Shown here piece by piece: positions 48,845 to 63,800 of a DNA stretch of 64,000 nucleotides. Under the pieces are notes generated by a model. That model did no database searches. It saw only the letters and a program-made list of their open reading frames with translations, and was not told the DNA's origin. Source of the DNA: Strix aluco (Eukaryota; Chordata; Aves; Strigiformes; Strigidae). Position numbers and translations under genes: made by a program. The stretch spans positions 16,524,920 to 16,588,919 of the forward strand of contig NC_133938.1 in assembly GCF_031877795.1 (NCBI RefSeq), read 5' to 3'. Each line of letters starts with the position of its first letter. Positions within the stretch are counted from its first letter, which is position 1.

Positions 48845-51800
48845 CTAGGAAGGGTGGAAGGGGGAAAAAGGAAGAAGGATTAAAAAAAACAACTATTGGT
48901 CCTTGCTTCAATCACCATACCTAACGTCTTTTTGCTGGGGGGAGGGGGGGACAGGACAGGGACATGAGAGGGTATATATTTGAAGGCCTTAAGTAAAAAT
49001 TCATACAGTACACTGAGTTAATAGAGACGGAGACATTCTGTCCACTGGAGGACTGCAGTGCATGATGATTCCATGAATCAGGAATTTTCAAAAGACTTAC
49101 CCACTTACAAAACCCCAGCACAGTCCTTTTGCACTAGCAGTCATACCATACAGGCCACACAGTGGAAGTTAAGAGGTTAAGAGTGACTTTCTGGAGGTCA
49201 CAAAGAAAATCTGAGCAACAGCCAAGCCATTCTTGCTGTGAAATCCCACGTTTGAGCCACAGCCATCATTATTTCCATTTCTCAATGTATCCAGTCAGGA
49301 CAGTGAAGCACAAATCATAACTCTTCCATTATACTGACTAAGCAATAAAAGGCCTATTACTGGAAAAATATTTTTTGGTTTTTCAATTATATTTTAATAA
49401 ACATAATAATGTATGTATATAAGATGCTACGGGCGTATACACTCTGAACACATCTGTTATTTACTGCTACAGGATTTAAGTAAATACATAGAATATATTT
49501 TTCCCTTTTCAGCACATTTGACTACTGTAAAGCCAGAGATTATTTTATTGGGCTGTCAACCTAGAGCCCTGTGAGCACCACACAGCCTAATTATCTTCAA
49601 AACCAAAACACAGTTCCCTACCCAACCACAGGATAAAGCAAGCCCCAGCAACAGCAGTAGTGCTGGGGTTTTTTTCTTATACCCACTCAGCACTATTTTG
49701 GACACAGGGCTATTAAACATGATGGAAGGGGGAGTCTGCGTTCCAGATTACATCACACTTCAGCTACTCTGGTGAGGTCAATGTCAGCTGCCTTGGCAAT
49801 TTTACTGCCCTTATTAACGAACCAAACTGAACTCAAACTCATTTACATAGGCAGTTCTGACAGCAATTACTCATGGTGACCAGACCCTGCGCAGGGTCTC
49901 ACAGCCTAGTAGGAAGAGTTTGCATCTGATCATCACTAGCCCTCACACTCACTGTCAGTATCTGAATAAGGGTTTTAACAATTACTTCATTAATAGATAT
50001 TGTATAGTTTTAGCAAAACCTAGGAACTCAACCTTGGCACAAGATCTTAATCACATTAGATAGTATACAGAGTGGCAAACCGGTGCTTGAACTCAGGACA
50101 GAAGAGAGGAAGTATCGGGATACAAAGCTGCAGGAGAGGCAGCAACACTAAGAGCTTTTGTAAACCTCCCTACGAGCCTCAGGCTGCCATGGGTGCAAGA
50201 GTAATAGACTGAGTGAGACTGAAAAGGAAAAAAAAAAAAAACCCTAGAAGTAGTGGTTACAGGCAGAAAGATACAAAGAAGCATAAGCTTTTCACCTCTA
50301 CAGCTAAAATTGATCACAGATAAAGATCAGGTTCACTTAGTCTATTATTATACTGTGGTGACTTGACAGTTATATCTCATCTCTCCAGGGACCGGGAAGC
50401 AAATTAAGCAATCCCCAGGTGGCTGGCTAACAAACCACATTTATATTAAAGGTTCCTTCTGAGTTTTAAGATAAAAAGGCTCATCTTCTGTCATTTAAGT
50501 TATGCTACTTGTGTTATTTCTCTCATGCAATATTTGTATTATATAATTTTAAATCAACCTGCACTATTCCATGATTAATATTTTCAAAGTGAAGTTGTTT
50601 TTTAATATTTTTCTGAACTAGCTCCTTAGCCTTTTCTTCCTCAGTTCCCACCCTACATCTAGTAGTCAACATGAAAGCAAGCCACTTGACATTGTTGTCC
50701 ATTTTATTACCCTCAAGAACCTACGCAGCCACTTCTTTTATAAAAGAATATATTACTTAAAGCATCAAATTCAAGTACACAGTCAGAACTAAGAACAATT
50801 ACTTAAGGACAAGAAGCGGAAGGAAAAAAGTAAATCATCCCTTGTGCTGAAGCATTACAGAGCATCTCTTCATCTAAAAATAAAAAAGCCTCAGTAACTC
50901 GGATTGACTGTAAGGAGTCAACTGGAATTCAATGCCTACTGTTCCCTGTTCAGGGCAATATAGTGGAGTTGGGCAGTCAGTACATTCCCCATTCTCACCT
51001 AGGAAGTACTCAAAACTCAAATTAAGTCTGTAAGTGACCAGAAGTCCCTGAGGAGCTGCAGGCAACAGCTACTCAAGCAGCTGAGTGCTGGGAACCCTGC
51101 CCATCCGAGATGCCTCTGTGCTTATCCACCAAAGCAGTGAAGGACTTGCTGAGCTTGACATGAAGCTTTTACAGAACAGCCCAAATGCCTGCAAATAGAA
51201 GCAGCATTTTGTGCAAGAATGGCAGGGGAAAAAAAAAAAAATCTGTGAAAATTATAGGGAAGGTTTTCCGAACATGTTGTATCTTACTGTGTAATCATCT
51301 CAACAGATGAATCTCTTTTACTTGCAGTGACAGAAAAATATCTGCAGATACTTTTTGCATCTCGTCTGGAGAACAAGCTTAAAGAAATCCAAAATATCAA
51401 TTATGAACTTATGCTAAATAGCTTATTGAGATCCCATCATTTGAAGTAGTACCTGAAAAAAATAAATCACACATCTGTAATTCTCCACCAAAATAATCAC
51501 ACCACAAACACTCACTGTCACACGGCAGAGCTCAAATGATTTTGAAAGAGATGTCTTCAGGTGTTGAAATAAGGCAGGAGGGAGTAGAAGAGAATCCAGC
51601 TGAGGTCTCAGGGTCACAGGGCAGACTCTGGAGGTGTTCAGATGGAAGCTGCATCAAAGCAGTAGCTGAACAGGAGCTAGTTTGCATCCCAGTCCTTCAG
51701 AGCAAAGATGTCACACTTGGCTAGCTATATCAGCCTATGTACAAAACCCAGTTGTCACTCCAGGGTCCTTCCAGACAGACAGTGGTTGATTTCACACCTT

Positions 51801-54800
51801 CATTTTAAGTCCTCTCAGCAGAACAAGCCTTCAGGGGAACTGTGCAGCTGTGACAGAGCTGTGCCACTGTATCCTCAGTGGGCCTGCCCCAGTCCACACC
51901 AGGCATGAGAGATGTGCGATAGGATATCCCATACTTCCTGGCATGTCACAGTTTAACACATTGCAAGACTTTATTCTCCAGGTCTTCTCTTCTGCAGCCA
52001 AATCAGAGATGTTTATCTTAATCAGGGCAGGTTTAAACTTAAAAAGAAAAAAAAACACCCTTAAATATTACATATTTCAGATTTGTTTATTAAGTACACA
52101 CAAATTTGAAGATTCAGGCAAAATATTGTTTGGAAAAGTTTTTAAAATAATAGAAACTGAAATAGAAAAACAGCTAAACTGGTGAGCCCAGCCTTATAAA
52201 GACAACAGAGAATCTTCTAGAGTCTGCAGCAGCAAGATCCCCAGTTCTGCTACTCACTTCATGAAGAATTGCTTTCTTTTACTTTGAAAGTGGGTCTTAC
52301 AAGCTTGATACTTCTCATTTTTTATGGGAAAGGACAGCAAACAATCTCCACTCACCTCTTCTATGCCACTCTGTATTTTATAGCCCTCCATATAGACCTC
52401 CAAAAGCTTGACAGCAATAACCATGTATTGCATATTCTACAGATGGGTTGAGCTATTAGCTTGCCACAAGTCACTCGCAAGCAAATAATAAAAATTTTGC
52501 AAGTGCCAAAAGCATACACTTGTCAAAAAGGTTCTTTTCCTTATTTCAATCTATTTAATTATTTCAGTTCAACCAAGAGTGGCTACAAAGATCAGAAACT
52601 GATGGGCTGTGAAGCGTGTTTCCTCTACCACTCTCAGTAAACATAAGCTTTGAGTGGGAGAAATCATCTGTTCCAAAAATCTCAATGGATTTGGTTTAGT
52701 CAAACTGCTTTCAAATGCAAAAGCACACATTAAGAATTCTTCACAAACCAGCACATCTTGAGCTGTTTGTCTTAAAGACAGCTTGTATGTTTGAATTGAT
52801 TTTAAATTCCTCTATATAAATGCAACTTGTATCAAGTCAGAATGTTCTTCACCATTCTTAAGATAAAAGTCAAGAATTTGCATGAGTATATAGAAATAGA
52901 TTACACCAGCTATCTAAATAAAGAGTTGGTGAAATAAGACATCACCTACATAATGTTTTGGACAAAAGCTTCAGCTAGTTGCAAGCTAACATGCTTTAAT
53001 AGTTGTCATTCAATTAGAACCTAGTTTGCTTCAAGAAAGTTACCAAAAATCTATATATTTATAATGAAACTTAGTATCAGTTATTTAAATAAAGGATTTT
53101 GCTGATTCAAACTGTGATTAAAAATCACTTTTTAAGTCACTTTGATTCAAAATTAAATTTGGTCTGTAAATCAGCTCTAAGTTGAGTTACTCATTATTAA
53201 TGCAAACATTTCTGAAGGAAAACTCAAATAGTATTTTAATGAGAAGGTCATTATAAAATTTAGCCTGCAAGCCATAATGTGATTCACGGCACACCCCAGT
53301 GGTTTTCTGCCTCCTTCCTGTCCATTAAAAAACAAATTATTTCAATACATTGGCCACAGCCTTATTGAAGGGTTGGCATCAGTTTGGGGGATTTTGATGG
53401 CTTCTGCCCCGCTCCTGTGTAAATGCAACAGGGAGGGAGAGCACAAGCCCAGGCTGGCACACTGAGCCACTGTGAGAGGATCCAAGCCAAGTCTGCAGCT
53501 GGACTGGAAAGTCCACAGAGCAGGACTGAACCCATAGGAGGATGACAGTGGTGGAGCCCTACAGCAGGACTGGAAGTTAGCTTGGGTGAGAGGCAAGGGA
53601 AGCTGGCCCAGGCAGAACTCCAGCCTGCTTTACTGCTGGTTTTTCTGAGCTGGTACAGGGATTTCTGTGCAGAAATTCAGGGTGGTCGGCATCCAGAATG
53701 TTACACCCTGAAACAGAAGGAGAGACAGCGAAGCCAGTACAGGCCGGGCAGGCCCATGGGACAGCACACAGGAGTGAGCAGCACCCAGGCTCAGCCTGCA
53801 CACCGGGCAGGCTGCCAGCCTATTGCTGGAGCACTTCACCTCCCTGCCTCCCCTTGTCCGTTAGCAAAGACAAGGTATTAAGTACAGATCTCTGTAGGAT
53901 ATTTTGAAACTTATTACAGAAGTTGCTCTTCAGAAAGCAGAGTTTATCATGCTGACTGATCACAGACATTGGTGGCAGAGCAAGGAGGCAAGTCACCTGA
54001 AATACTCTCTGTGTTCAGACTGTTACTGCAGAGAAATATTAAGCAGCAGCAATTGCCTATCTGCACATACTGTTTAGGCTTTTTAAACTTATCCTACAAG
54101 CAGCAGACGGCCCTTGATACAGTACCACGGAAGGACTGCCTAGAGGCTTGCAGACTACATAGCCTTTGGCAAGAGCTCCCTGCATCAGTGCTCTTGCTTG
54201 CCTGCACCCTATGCCGCAGGCAGATGCGAACACCCTCCATCCCTTCCTCTTCTGGATAAACAACTGATGCTGCTTTTATGTTTCCAGTTAACAAAAATCT
54301 CTTTCTCACCTCACTCCCAGAGGAATGAGCAGGCAGCAGAAGAGAGCCAGGGCACTGAGCAGCCAAGCTATACATACAAGTAGTACCAGTTCAGAAAGGG
54401 AATCGGTTCCTTGTTCCCCTCCACACCCTCCGTACATGCACGGCCATGGAGGAAAACACAACCAAATGATTGCATAGTAACCCAAGAAACCCTTTCAGGT
54501 TACCTCAGCTTAGAAAGAAATACCAGTGCAGAAAAGGGTGTGTAACACAGGAGAGGCCAAAAATGTTAATATGTAACTGTAAGAAGGAGTTTTGCAAGGT
54601 AAGTACTCTGGTTCACTTTTAATTGTCTTTAATTAATTTATATTCTAATAAAAATCAATTTAGAGAAACAAAATGAAAGGAAGCACATAAAGAACACAAA
54701 GTTATGCCCAAATATCTCAATCTAAACTAAAGCTTTTTCATCTGGTGCTATTAGAGGATGCAATGGAAGCCAACATTCATTTAATATGTTTTACAGGGAC

Positions 54801-57594
54801 AAAATATCTCAGAAGTAGCCATATTACATTTTATTTATTATGGAAATTCTGTGGGCACTGCCTGTTCCATGAACAGCATGCTACATGGTCCACTTCAAGG
54901 AACTGAGAATACACTTTTTAAAGGCCGTCTTTTAAATTCAGCTTTACAAATTGGAAAAAAGTTATTATTAAAAAACTGTAACGCTCAATAAGTAAGTTTT
55001 TAATTCAGAGAACTTATTTATTAGCAAGGGAATCTACCTCTGGTTGTGTTTGGCTATATTTTTTCTTCGTAACTCAAGTATCCCCAATTTCAGATAACTG
55101 GCTGAACTCAAATTGAGCACCCACAAGCAGCATTATCCCACTATCTTGGTCTTCAATGCCTTTTAGAATAAGGAGAGCAGAGTGCCACATCCATTTCCAC
55201 TCCAAGCCTGCTTCATCTACATAATGTGAAGTTGATGTAAGTACAGCAGCACTCATGCCTCCACCGTGGTTCTGGTTATTTCCAGTATCAGTCCATTTTA
55301 ATGGCATAATCTTTTGGAAGGAAAAGGGAAGGAAGTGGGGTGAAGGGAATCAAGATGATTCTTTGGCAACCCTTGCATATCAGTGGTGGAAACATCTAAG
55401 GTTTTATTATTTATCATGTATCCTGCATAAAATACAAAGGCTATATGGTACAAACAAAGGGTCTTAAAAGTATTAAACCTACCGAAAACGTAGAACCTCA
55501 AGACTAAATATTTAAGTGGCAGAGAGAGGAAGTAGTACCGCCAGCCACAGACCACAGCACTCTGTACACACAGACTGATAAGAGGCTTAAAAATCACTGT
55601 CGGGGCACAGAAGCATCACCCTGTACATGTATGCAACAGTGCTTTTCCTCTGCGAGACGCTGCAAACTGGCACGAGCAGTTGAACTGTGAAGCACCGGGA
55701 TACAGGGGCACCTGCACCAAGGTATTACAAAGCTCAGGCTCCAGCTCCTGAAACCTCTTTAGTACAAAGCTGCTCTACCCCACTAAACTGCTTTTTAAAG
55801 CTCTGATCCACTGCAGAAAGTTGTTAGGGACAGATACTGAGTAACTCGCTAGTTACCACAAGCTCAGACTTCAGACTTTGGTAATTTAAGACTTTCTGAA
55901 ATTACGGTTTACTAAATCTATATATGGAGTTCAAACTAAAAACTTCACTGCAAAGCTTTCATTTAGTCTCCTTTAAGTGTGGTTCTGGAAGGAGCTGGCA
56001 GGTCATCCTATAATGCGGGCACAGACACAGCATTTAAAGTATTTAAAAGCCATTCAAACAGCCTGTACATTGTGAAACATGCCTAGAAGAAAATACCTGT
56101 TCTGCTTCTAAACTAAGTTTTCCATTTCTGCAGAACTTCCAGGTCTGCTCATCGATCACTATCAGCTCCATTTTATGGTTCAACAAATCAGCTTTCTTTC
56201 ACAAAAACAGAATCTGAATACAGACTATTTCAGCACAGGCACAACCAAGTGAACTTTTATTGTTTAGTTTCAGCACATAGCTGATGAGTACCTGAATCAT
56301 GCCACTTCTGATTAAAACAAGCCACCTGACTGTATCTGATCTGTTAACAGATGCAGATCCCTGGTTTGCAAACAAACATTTCATGGGAACTGGTAGAAAT
56401 TGTGGCCTCCAAGAAGTATTTGCTAGACACATGGAAACAGACCTAATGGCTTAAAAGTAGAATCCAGGTATGTGAATCTTTAAGACTGATACCCAAGAAG
56501 AATATATTCTCCACAATGTCAAACCTTATATTTCAGAGATTTTATTTCATTATCTGATAGCATAAAGACTATCCTGGATGATGTTCTGAAATGGTTAACA
56601 GTCATAGCACAGGAGGATAAGGATACAGTCAGTCCAACTTTTCTGAAACTGTAGTCTGGCATTCTGCAAAAAGCCAAATATATCTTTCAGCTTTCCTTAC
56701 TGATAAGAGCTGCTGCTTCTTTATTGATTGTGCAAATTTGTTTTGTTTTAATTTCACTTCATTTTCAGTACATGGATAAACTTTAGTGAAATCAGATTTT
56801 TCACCATGTAACTGGTTTGAGTTGTGCCTCCTACTATACCTCTTCAAAGACCATAAGAACACGCAAGAAACCACATACTCTGCACAGCTTAAAGAACAAA
56901 GCTGCAGCAACGCACCTTACCAACCTGTAACAAGAAATGCCTTTTTCTAGATTTGTATCACAGAAAGGAGAACAGACCGACCTACCTGTCCTCTGGAAAC
57001 ACAAAGGTACAAAAGTGCATTTTTTTTTTCCTTAAGGAAAAAAAAACTAATCAAAAGATATAGCGCAAAATAAGATAAATGCATTTTCCAGTGTATTGCA
57101 TAAATTCGAATGATACCTTATGAAAAACCTTCACAAAAGAACCTGTGCCAGTCCCCGCTGTGGTACACACTTACTACGGTGCCTCAGCAGGACGCGATGC
57201 GTGCACAGATCCATTGCGGTGCAGACGAAGTTCCCAACAGATAGAAACTTACAGGTAGGAAACACCTATGGTTTGATATACGCGTTATGTATCTATAGAC
57301 GCCGAGACGCGCGTATGACGGAGCTGCAGCCCCGCGTTAGCCAGGGCCGTGCCTCGGTTGCCAGCCCGCAAGGAGACCCCCGGTCCTGCTCACCGGCAAG
57401 GGGCGGGAGCTGCCGGCGGGGACCCCGGCCTGAGCGAAAAGGAGTTTCACAGAACTGCAGAAAGTTTTCTCCTGCCCGACCACCAGGAGAACAGTCAATA
57501 AATCACCAGGTTCATTAAACCCGCGATGAAGCTGCTCCCTCGGCCACGCCGCCGCCGGCCCCGGGCTCTGCCCCGTCGCCGCGGCCCCACTCAC
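48845..57594 (-). other. LPAR3: LPAR3 5' UTR intron (8.7 kb)
   Basis: The intron lies between the proposed CpG-island first exon and the first coding exon. No other gene is supported. Just above the acceptor is a C-rich tract on the transcribed strand (G runs at 48937-48950 on the plus strand). CpGs continue into the intron at about 57.17-57.33 kb. The rest is ordinary AT-rich sequence with short A tracts. Confidence 0.65.
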
Positions 57595-57720
57595 CGGCAG
57601 CCCCGGAGCGCCGCCGCCGCCGCGCAGAGCGGGCCCGCCCGCTCCCGCCCCGCGTTACCCGCCCGCTCCCGGCACCGCCCGCTCCCGCTCCCGGCACCGC
57701 CCCGCTGCCTGCGCTGCAGC
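57595..57720 (-). other. LPAR3: Candidate non-coding first exon of LPAR3
   Basis: A strong donor, CTGCCG|GTGAGTG, on the minus strand ends the exon at 57595. Reading toward it, the exon contains a short CGG repeat (57609-57623). The start near 57650-57720 is inferred from the GC-box cluster and is not visible as a motif. No ATG occurs in the G+C-rich core, consistent with a non-coding leader. Confidence 0.5.
57609..57623. repeat. Short (CCG/CGG) trinucleotide repeat
   Basis: About five CCG units lie within the likely transcribed leader of LPAR3, where they would read as CGG in the RNA. Such repeats form stable secondary structure and can vary in length. Confidence 0.7.
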
Positions 57721-57875
57721 GCGCAGAAACGCGGTTTTTGACGCGTTTGTTCCCTGCCAGGTGCGGAGGTTTGGGTCCCCCGAGATGCGGGTCGAGACGG
57801 GAGCCCCTGGAGCAGCCCCCGGAGCAGCCCCCAGGGGCAGAAGTGCGAGGGGCCGCGCTGCCCGAAGAGCCCGTA

Positions 57876-60800
57876 GGAAGGTCCATCATCATTCCCAGTT
57901 TGGGAAGCAGAAGCAAAACCCAAATAAAACACCAATAACTTCCCATGAGTAGATGAGGACAGTACAGACAGGCGTATGTGCCACTTCCAGCATCACACGG
58001 AGCTGTTCTTCTGAACATAGTATAAAAAGCAAACAAGAACTAACTACCTCACAGCGATACAGAAACCTTGAGGTTCCTGTCAGCTCCAAAGGGCAGGGCT
58101 GGGCACACACAGCTTTACCACGAACAAGCCGAACTCAAACGTAGGAGGTGGTACAAGGTCAAATTTATCTTAAGATTGTGATGAGATGGATCTGACCCGT
58201 TGCTACCTACCTGAATCATTTACTGAGACCAGACATAGATGATTGAAGGCGTACAGAGCTACTCACAGGTCTGCTCAGAGCTGCAGAACTGGCAGAAGAA
58301 AATCTCAGCAGAAAGCCTCTGCTCCATTTCTCAGAAACTCCCTGGTGATTACAGCATGAAACCCAGACAGTGTTAAAGGCTAGGTGGAGCCTTGCATGTG
58401 AACATTAGAGATGAAACACCAAACAGCCTCCACTCCAGCAGCTTCTTCCTGTTTCATCCATCAATGGAAGGCCCCAAAATAAGAGCCCCAACTCTTACCC
58501 ATCCTCCTCACTTGAATGCTCACCTTGAAGATGGCTCAGAAAGCTTTCTCTTCCTCCTGCCCATTTCTTTCTAGTGCAACCTTCCCACTGCCTTTCCATC
58601 AATTTCTCTCCCTATTTTGTTAAGTCCTATAAGCAATTAGCAAAAGCTTCTCATTCCCAGGGAAGACTAGAAACAAAAGCAAAAGCTTTTTTTTCAGAAC
58701 ACTTTGCAAAAGCTTATGTTCCTGCTCTGCTTCCATGACTACATTGCCTCCTTAGCAGCTGGAGTGGGACCACCTACCAGTCAGCAACTGTATTCAAAAC
58801 TGTATTAATGCACAGAATTAAGAGTCAACATATGCCAAATTTCCTGTTAAGTTTAACCTCTGTGGAATAGAGCACCAATGAGAATCTCCAGCAACTGGCT
58901 CTTAGCTTTTTCCCAAGAGAAAAAAAAACACCAAACAGATGATGCAGACACAAATTGGTTTCTACAAATCATTAGTGACCTGCTCTAATATGGTAGAGCT
59001 GAAGCAGTAGTCTAGCTAGCAAGCACCTCATGTGATTTTTTTTTTTAAATCGATACTGGACAAGAAACCTTTATGGTTCCATTATAGAAATGAAGTCTTA
59101 AATCAAATCAGTAAGAATTGTAAGTATTTTCTACATTCCTTTGGTTGGTAATACTTTCCCTCATTCACTGAGGATTCTCTCACAAACAAGTACTTATCTG
59201 AGCAACGGCTTTGGTAGGTCATCCTCAATGTCCTGCTAAATTGGAAAGAAGCCATTTGAGTCAGAGCTTAGGGGATCCTGCACCATGGCTCAGTGCCAAG
59301 GGTACAGGATGTACCCCACCTGCTTTAGGGAAGAGAGGCACTAGACCTCAGAAGGTGATGAGCCTGTCACACTGTTCATAAAACAGAAAGTACTTCCACA
59401 ACTTGCTATGCTACCTCAGACAGCACTGCAAAAAAATTAAAGAGATAAAAGGAAAAAAATTCAAGCCCAAGGACTTGCCCTGCTTTAGTCAGGTGTTGGC
59501 AGTTCAGAGCCATTGGCAATAACATCTCACAATCACAAGAGATGCAGAACTTGCACTCAAGCAAGACGCCTAGGAAGCACATACTGCCCAACATATTTGT
59601 ATGCCTCATCAGGGCAACAGGTACTAGAGCACATTATATGACTAATTATCCACTAACATAGCATTAATTATCTGCTTTTTCTAGGTTCAAGTCTCTAACG
59701 TAAGATTTCCATAAGTACTGGCAGAAGGTAAGTCAGTAAGGAAAATACAATTCATTTTCAGATGTGCTGGGTTTTGGTCCTGTTTACTAGGGAACTGTTT
59801 GATTTAGAAAGAGACATTCCAGAAAGCTACCTGTGAAATAGCAGCAAACACTGAAAACACCAGCATCTTACATGTAACAAAGACTGCACACTGTATGGAC
59901 CAAGAAACTCTGCTAGCAATCAGTTAATGCTGATCACTTCTGCCGTCTGCAGAAGAGCACTTGGATTATCCAGGGCCCCAGAGCACTAAATGACTATCAT
60001 TGACCCCAATAAGCTCTACACATGAACACTAGGAGAAAAATTGACTCTTCTGTCCTGAGTGGGAGACAGTAATCCTCTGTTCTAGATCACACAATTACCA
60101 TCTACTTGATAAAAAGACAATTACAGAAAATCTTTGCCAACAGTGTTAAGTCTTGGTTATTGGTAGAAATTGGTAGAAATTTAATTTTTATCCACAAGCT
60201 GACAGATGAGGCCACAGCAAGGCATTATTCAGACTGGGATGGGCAGAAGATTCTCTGGCCCAGAGACATTTCAGCAAGAGAGGCATTAAAATTTGCAGAG
60301 CCTGGATGAACGGAAACAGACATGAAAACCATCTCTTCTAGACTTCCAACTACAGCCCAAGCAAGACAAAATGGCACTAATTTCCAACAAAAATGTACTC
60401 ATTATCAGGAAGGCAAATACTAGGCAGGAAAGATTTGAACAGTACATCTTTCCAGACTTCAGTTATCACTGTTCTTACCCAATGGCCAGAAACACTGCTG
60501 GAGAAGCTGCAGTTATTAACCTCTCTTTAAACATCCCAGTGGAGAGGCAGAAAATGAAGACAGACCTGTTAAAAAAATAAAAAGTGGTTTTCAACCTACC
60601 AAAAAAAGGTGTGAATCCAGCACTGGTTTTTCCCACTCTCCAGTTTCTCAAAGAGAGATGGGGGGGGGAGAGAAAAAAAGAAAAGCTGCCACTCACTCAT
60701 ACAAGGGCAGTATTTCAAATTGCCTTTGCCCATTTGAAACACTTAACAAGGTAGAACTTGCAGAGCCCACTATCAGTAAAGAACATGTACCAAGATCAAG

Positions 60801-63800
60801 TTCTAGCCAACACATGCTGACTGAAGCGAACATTGTCTGCTACAGACAGCTTTTTTAGGGAGCATATAGCTCCATTCAAAGTGGAGCATCTAATGTAATA
60901 GTCCACCCAACCCAGGGCAGTCAGGACCACTGAAAGTCTTCAGAAGTGCCTGGTAACACCTATGCTGTACTATTCTGGAAGTGCTTTAAAGCTACAGAAA
61001 GTGCTCTGTTCTCATTGAAAAAAGTTTATAAAGATCAAAAGAGAAAAATATAGTATTTTACAGGTGACATTCCCAAAGCTACCTAGAAAGTCACCTGAAC
61101 AAACCAACTGCTAGACTCAGTTGTTACATATTTTCTTCCAACTAATGTGTGCTTGAAATAAAAGTAATTAGGCAGGTCAACTCCATAGCATTGTTTTTGC
61201 CTGAATTTGTCCTCCAGGTTATGTCAACACAAATATTGTGGGTATAATAGAAAAGACTCACAGCAAAAAAAAAAAAAAAAGAGAATAACCAACTGCTTTT
61301 GTTTTTAGTAAAGCTGTTAAAGAAAAGACTGTGATCTATAGATGTTTTGTGTTAAAATTATATACAAGATGGAGAACGGCAATTACTTCGCACTTTTGTG
61401 CAGCTTTGTAGTTTTACATAAATCCATTTTAAGGAAATCAATTGTGCCAAGTAGAAATTACAGTCTGAATGCATCACTAAGAGAAAAAAAGTAGTCAAGA
61501 AGGGAGGAGTTTATTTAATACTTTTTAACATGGAATTATTTTTTAAAAATTATTTTCATATATTTCTTTTTCTTGTTATCAACAGTTGATTCTGGGCCAC
61601 TTCCTTTCCTCCTAGAGGTGATTAGCAAACAGAGCTCCCACAGACAATGCTCATGGATCAGCCCTTCTTTAATGTGACAGAAGTTAGGGCAAGAGTACAG
61701 ACTTCTTCGCAGCTCTCCTCCAGACACATCTTCTGGGCTCTCCTGGCCAGCCAGCTGATGTCACATTAGCAGCTTTTCTTCCCCCAATACCTTAATTGGG
61801 TAAGATTAGTTTGTTCACAAGGAGGCAGGTCCAGAGAGCGGGTTTGATGGCAATTTGGAGAATTATTCTTCCCCATATGACTATGCTTTCTTTGCATATA
61901 TTAGTGGTGAATTTCAACACATAATCATCAATTAATAAGTATCAAGTTGTCATCACTTTGTTGTCTGCAAAAGAAAAAAAAAAATCCACAATTTTGCATT
62001 CAGCAAGAAATGCAATACAAAGCATTTACCCATACAAAACCAAACTGAGAGTTTTGATCCTTCTGTTCTGTGCTCTCCCATTTCAACATACAGCTCCAAC
62101 ATCTGCAGTGGGACAATCAAGCAGAAACTGTTATAGTAGCAAAAGCTCTAGATTTTCACTCCAGCTACCAGGCTTGTGCCATCAATTCTCTGCAGCGTAT
62201 TACAGTAAAGCATATTTATTATGCCTAAGCAGACAAAAATCTCTTATCCTACACGACTTGGATGTGAAACCTGAAGCTGTACCTGGCTGGAGTTCTTACT
62301 AACTAGTTGGCTTTCAAGTGACCACAGCAACTGCTGGGATACCTGCCCATCATCATCTCAAATGCTCCTTTTTGGCTATGAGGCTTCCCTCTGCCAGAGT
62401 ACATCAAAAGTATAAAGTTGCATTTTACAAAAGCCTCAGTATATAAGTAGACAAATATCCTACTGCTAAAATAGGATTTATTACACCAGTTGGGATTGAA
62501 CCAGTGTTCACATTCAGCTCTATTCCTTCTCCCATAGCCTGGCTTACTTGCACGGTGCCTATGACCATTCTGTGCTCGAGCAGGAACTCTCCTGGACTGC
62601 CTCAGGACAGTGACAAGATGCCTCCACTCTCAGTCAGGAATTCAGAGGTGTGTTAGGTTTCCTCAGAAACAGAATTCAAAGAATAGACTTCCAGACCAGC
62701 AAGCACCAGGTGAGATGTTCGTCTCTCACCAACACCAGCTGAAAAAGGACCACTAAGACCTCCAAAGGCTTGAGTTTGATGGCAACCAGACACTTACAAG
62801 TGTGTTTCCAATATTCTAACAGATGATATTGAACCAGTTTGCCTCACAGACACAGCACAGCTTTGGGATTAAGTGCTGGTCCTGGGCTGAATCACATCCT
62901 GTTACTTTCTGCTAGTACCCCCAGCCTAGTGGAAAAGTGTTTTAGAAACAGAAGGCTTGCAAAACCTTAAGAAGCAGAGACTTAGTTTGCTTTTGATTCC
63001 TTGGCAGTTCCACGTTATACTCTGCAGTCCTCCCATCAAATTCCACCAGTTTCTGCATGGCAGTTTCATAGGAGCAAAACACTTAAAAGCATTTAAGCTC
63101 AGAACGGCCATCCTTGCATCATCAACAAACTAAAGATCTAACACCAAGTAAAGCACAAAAGGAACAGAGTCCAAATATTCCATGAGCTGAATTCTGGACG
63201 CTCCAGCATTTGTGAAACAGCACTTTGCAGTGAGAAGCTAACTGGTGTACTTCCAAGAAAAACACTCATTAAAAACACCCTACTGACCTCCTACAGCAGC
63301 AGATGAATGGCATGGAAGTCTGTTCTTTTCTGTAAGCAACACTGCCTTGGTCTTTCAGGAATTCATGTAGATCTGTTACTGGAAACCCACTTTGCTGGTA
63401 TTTCTGAAAGAAAAAGCATTTTATTTACAACACATGAGAAGTTACTGGGTATGAAGTGTTCTAAATTTCCTCTGGAGTGTGATAGCCAAAATCGACTATT
63501 TGGTTCATTTGTTCAGTATTGCTTGAGGAAGAGAAAAAAAAAAAAAATCATACAATCCTGTCCTAGAAATACCACATAGGTAGTTGGTGGAAGAAAGCAA
63601 TCTAAGTGATATAAAATTCATATTGTTCACAGATTCTGTTATATTTTGTTTGCTATCCATAAGACCAAGCAAGTGATGATCTCAGTCATACTGGCATTGA
63701 TTCTCGTTGTTCACATCAGCTGCTGTGCTCTCTGAGTGCTCTGGGCTCATCTTCCCTATGAACCCCAACGCTGGATTTGAAGGGCCCTAATTGCCATGCT

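Larger units (their letters stand above)
57170..57875 (-). promoter_or_regulatory. LPAR3: CpG-island promoter of LPAR3
   Basis: CpG density is high from about 57.17 to 57.87 kb, strongest at 57.3-57.75 kb, between AT-rich flanks. The core has repeated GC boxes. A CCGCTCCCGGCACCGCC-type unit occurs twice, 22 bases apart, near 57664-57703. ACGCGT, an MluI-type box, is at 57741-57746. No TATA box is clear. The island is 8.7 kb upstream of the first LPAR3 coding exon, on the correct side, with a strong donor on the minus strand. Confidence 0.75.

Noticed and set aside
57515-58036. 173-codon minus-strand frame over the LPAR3 promoter
   Set aside because: Mostly CpG-island translation. It crosses the probable first exon and its donor and has no similarity to LPAR3, whose start is in exon 2.
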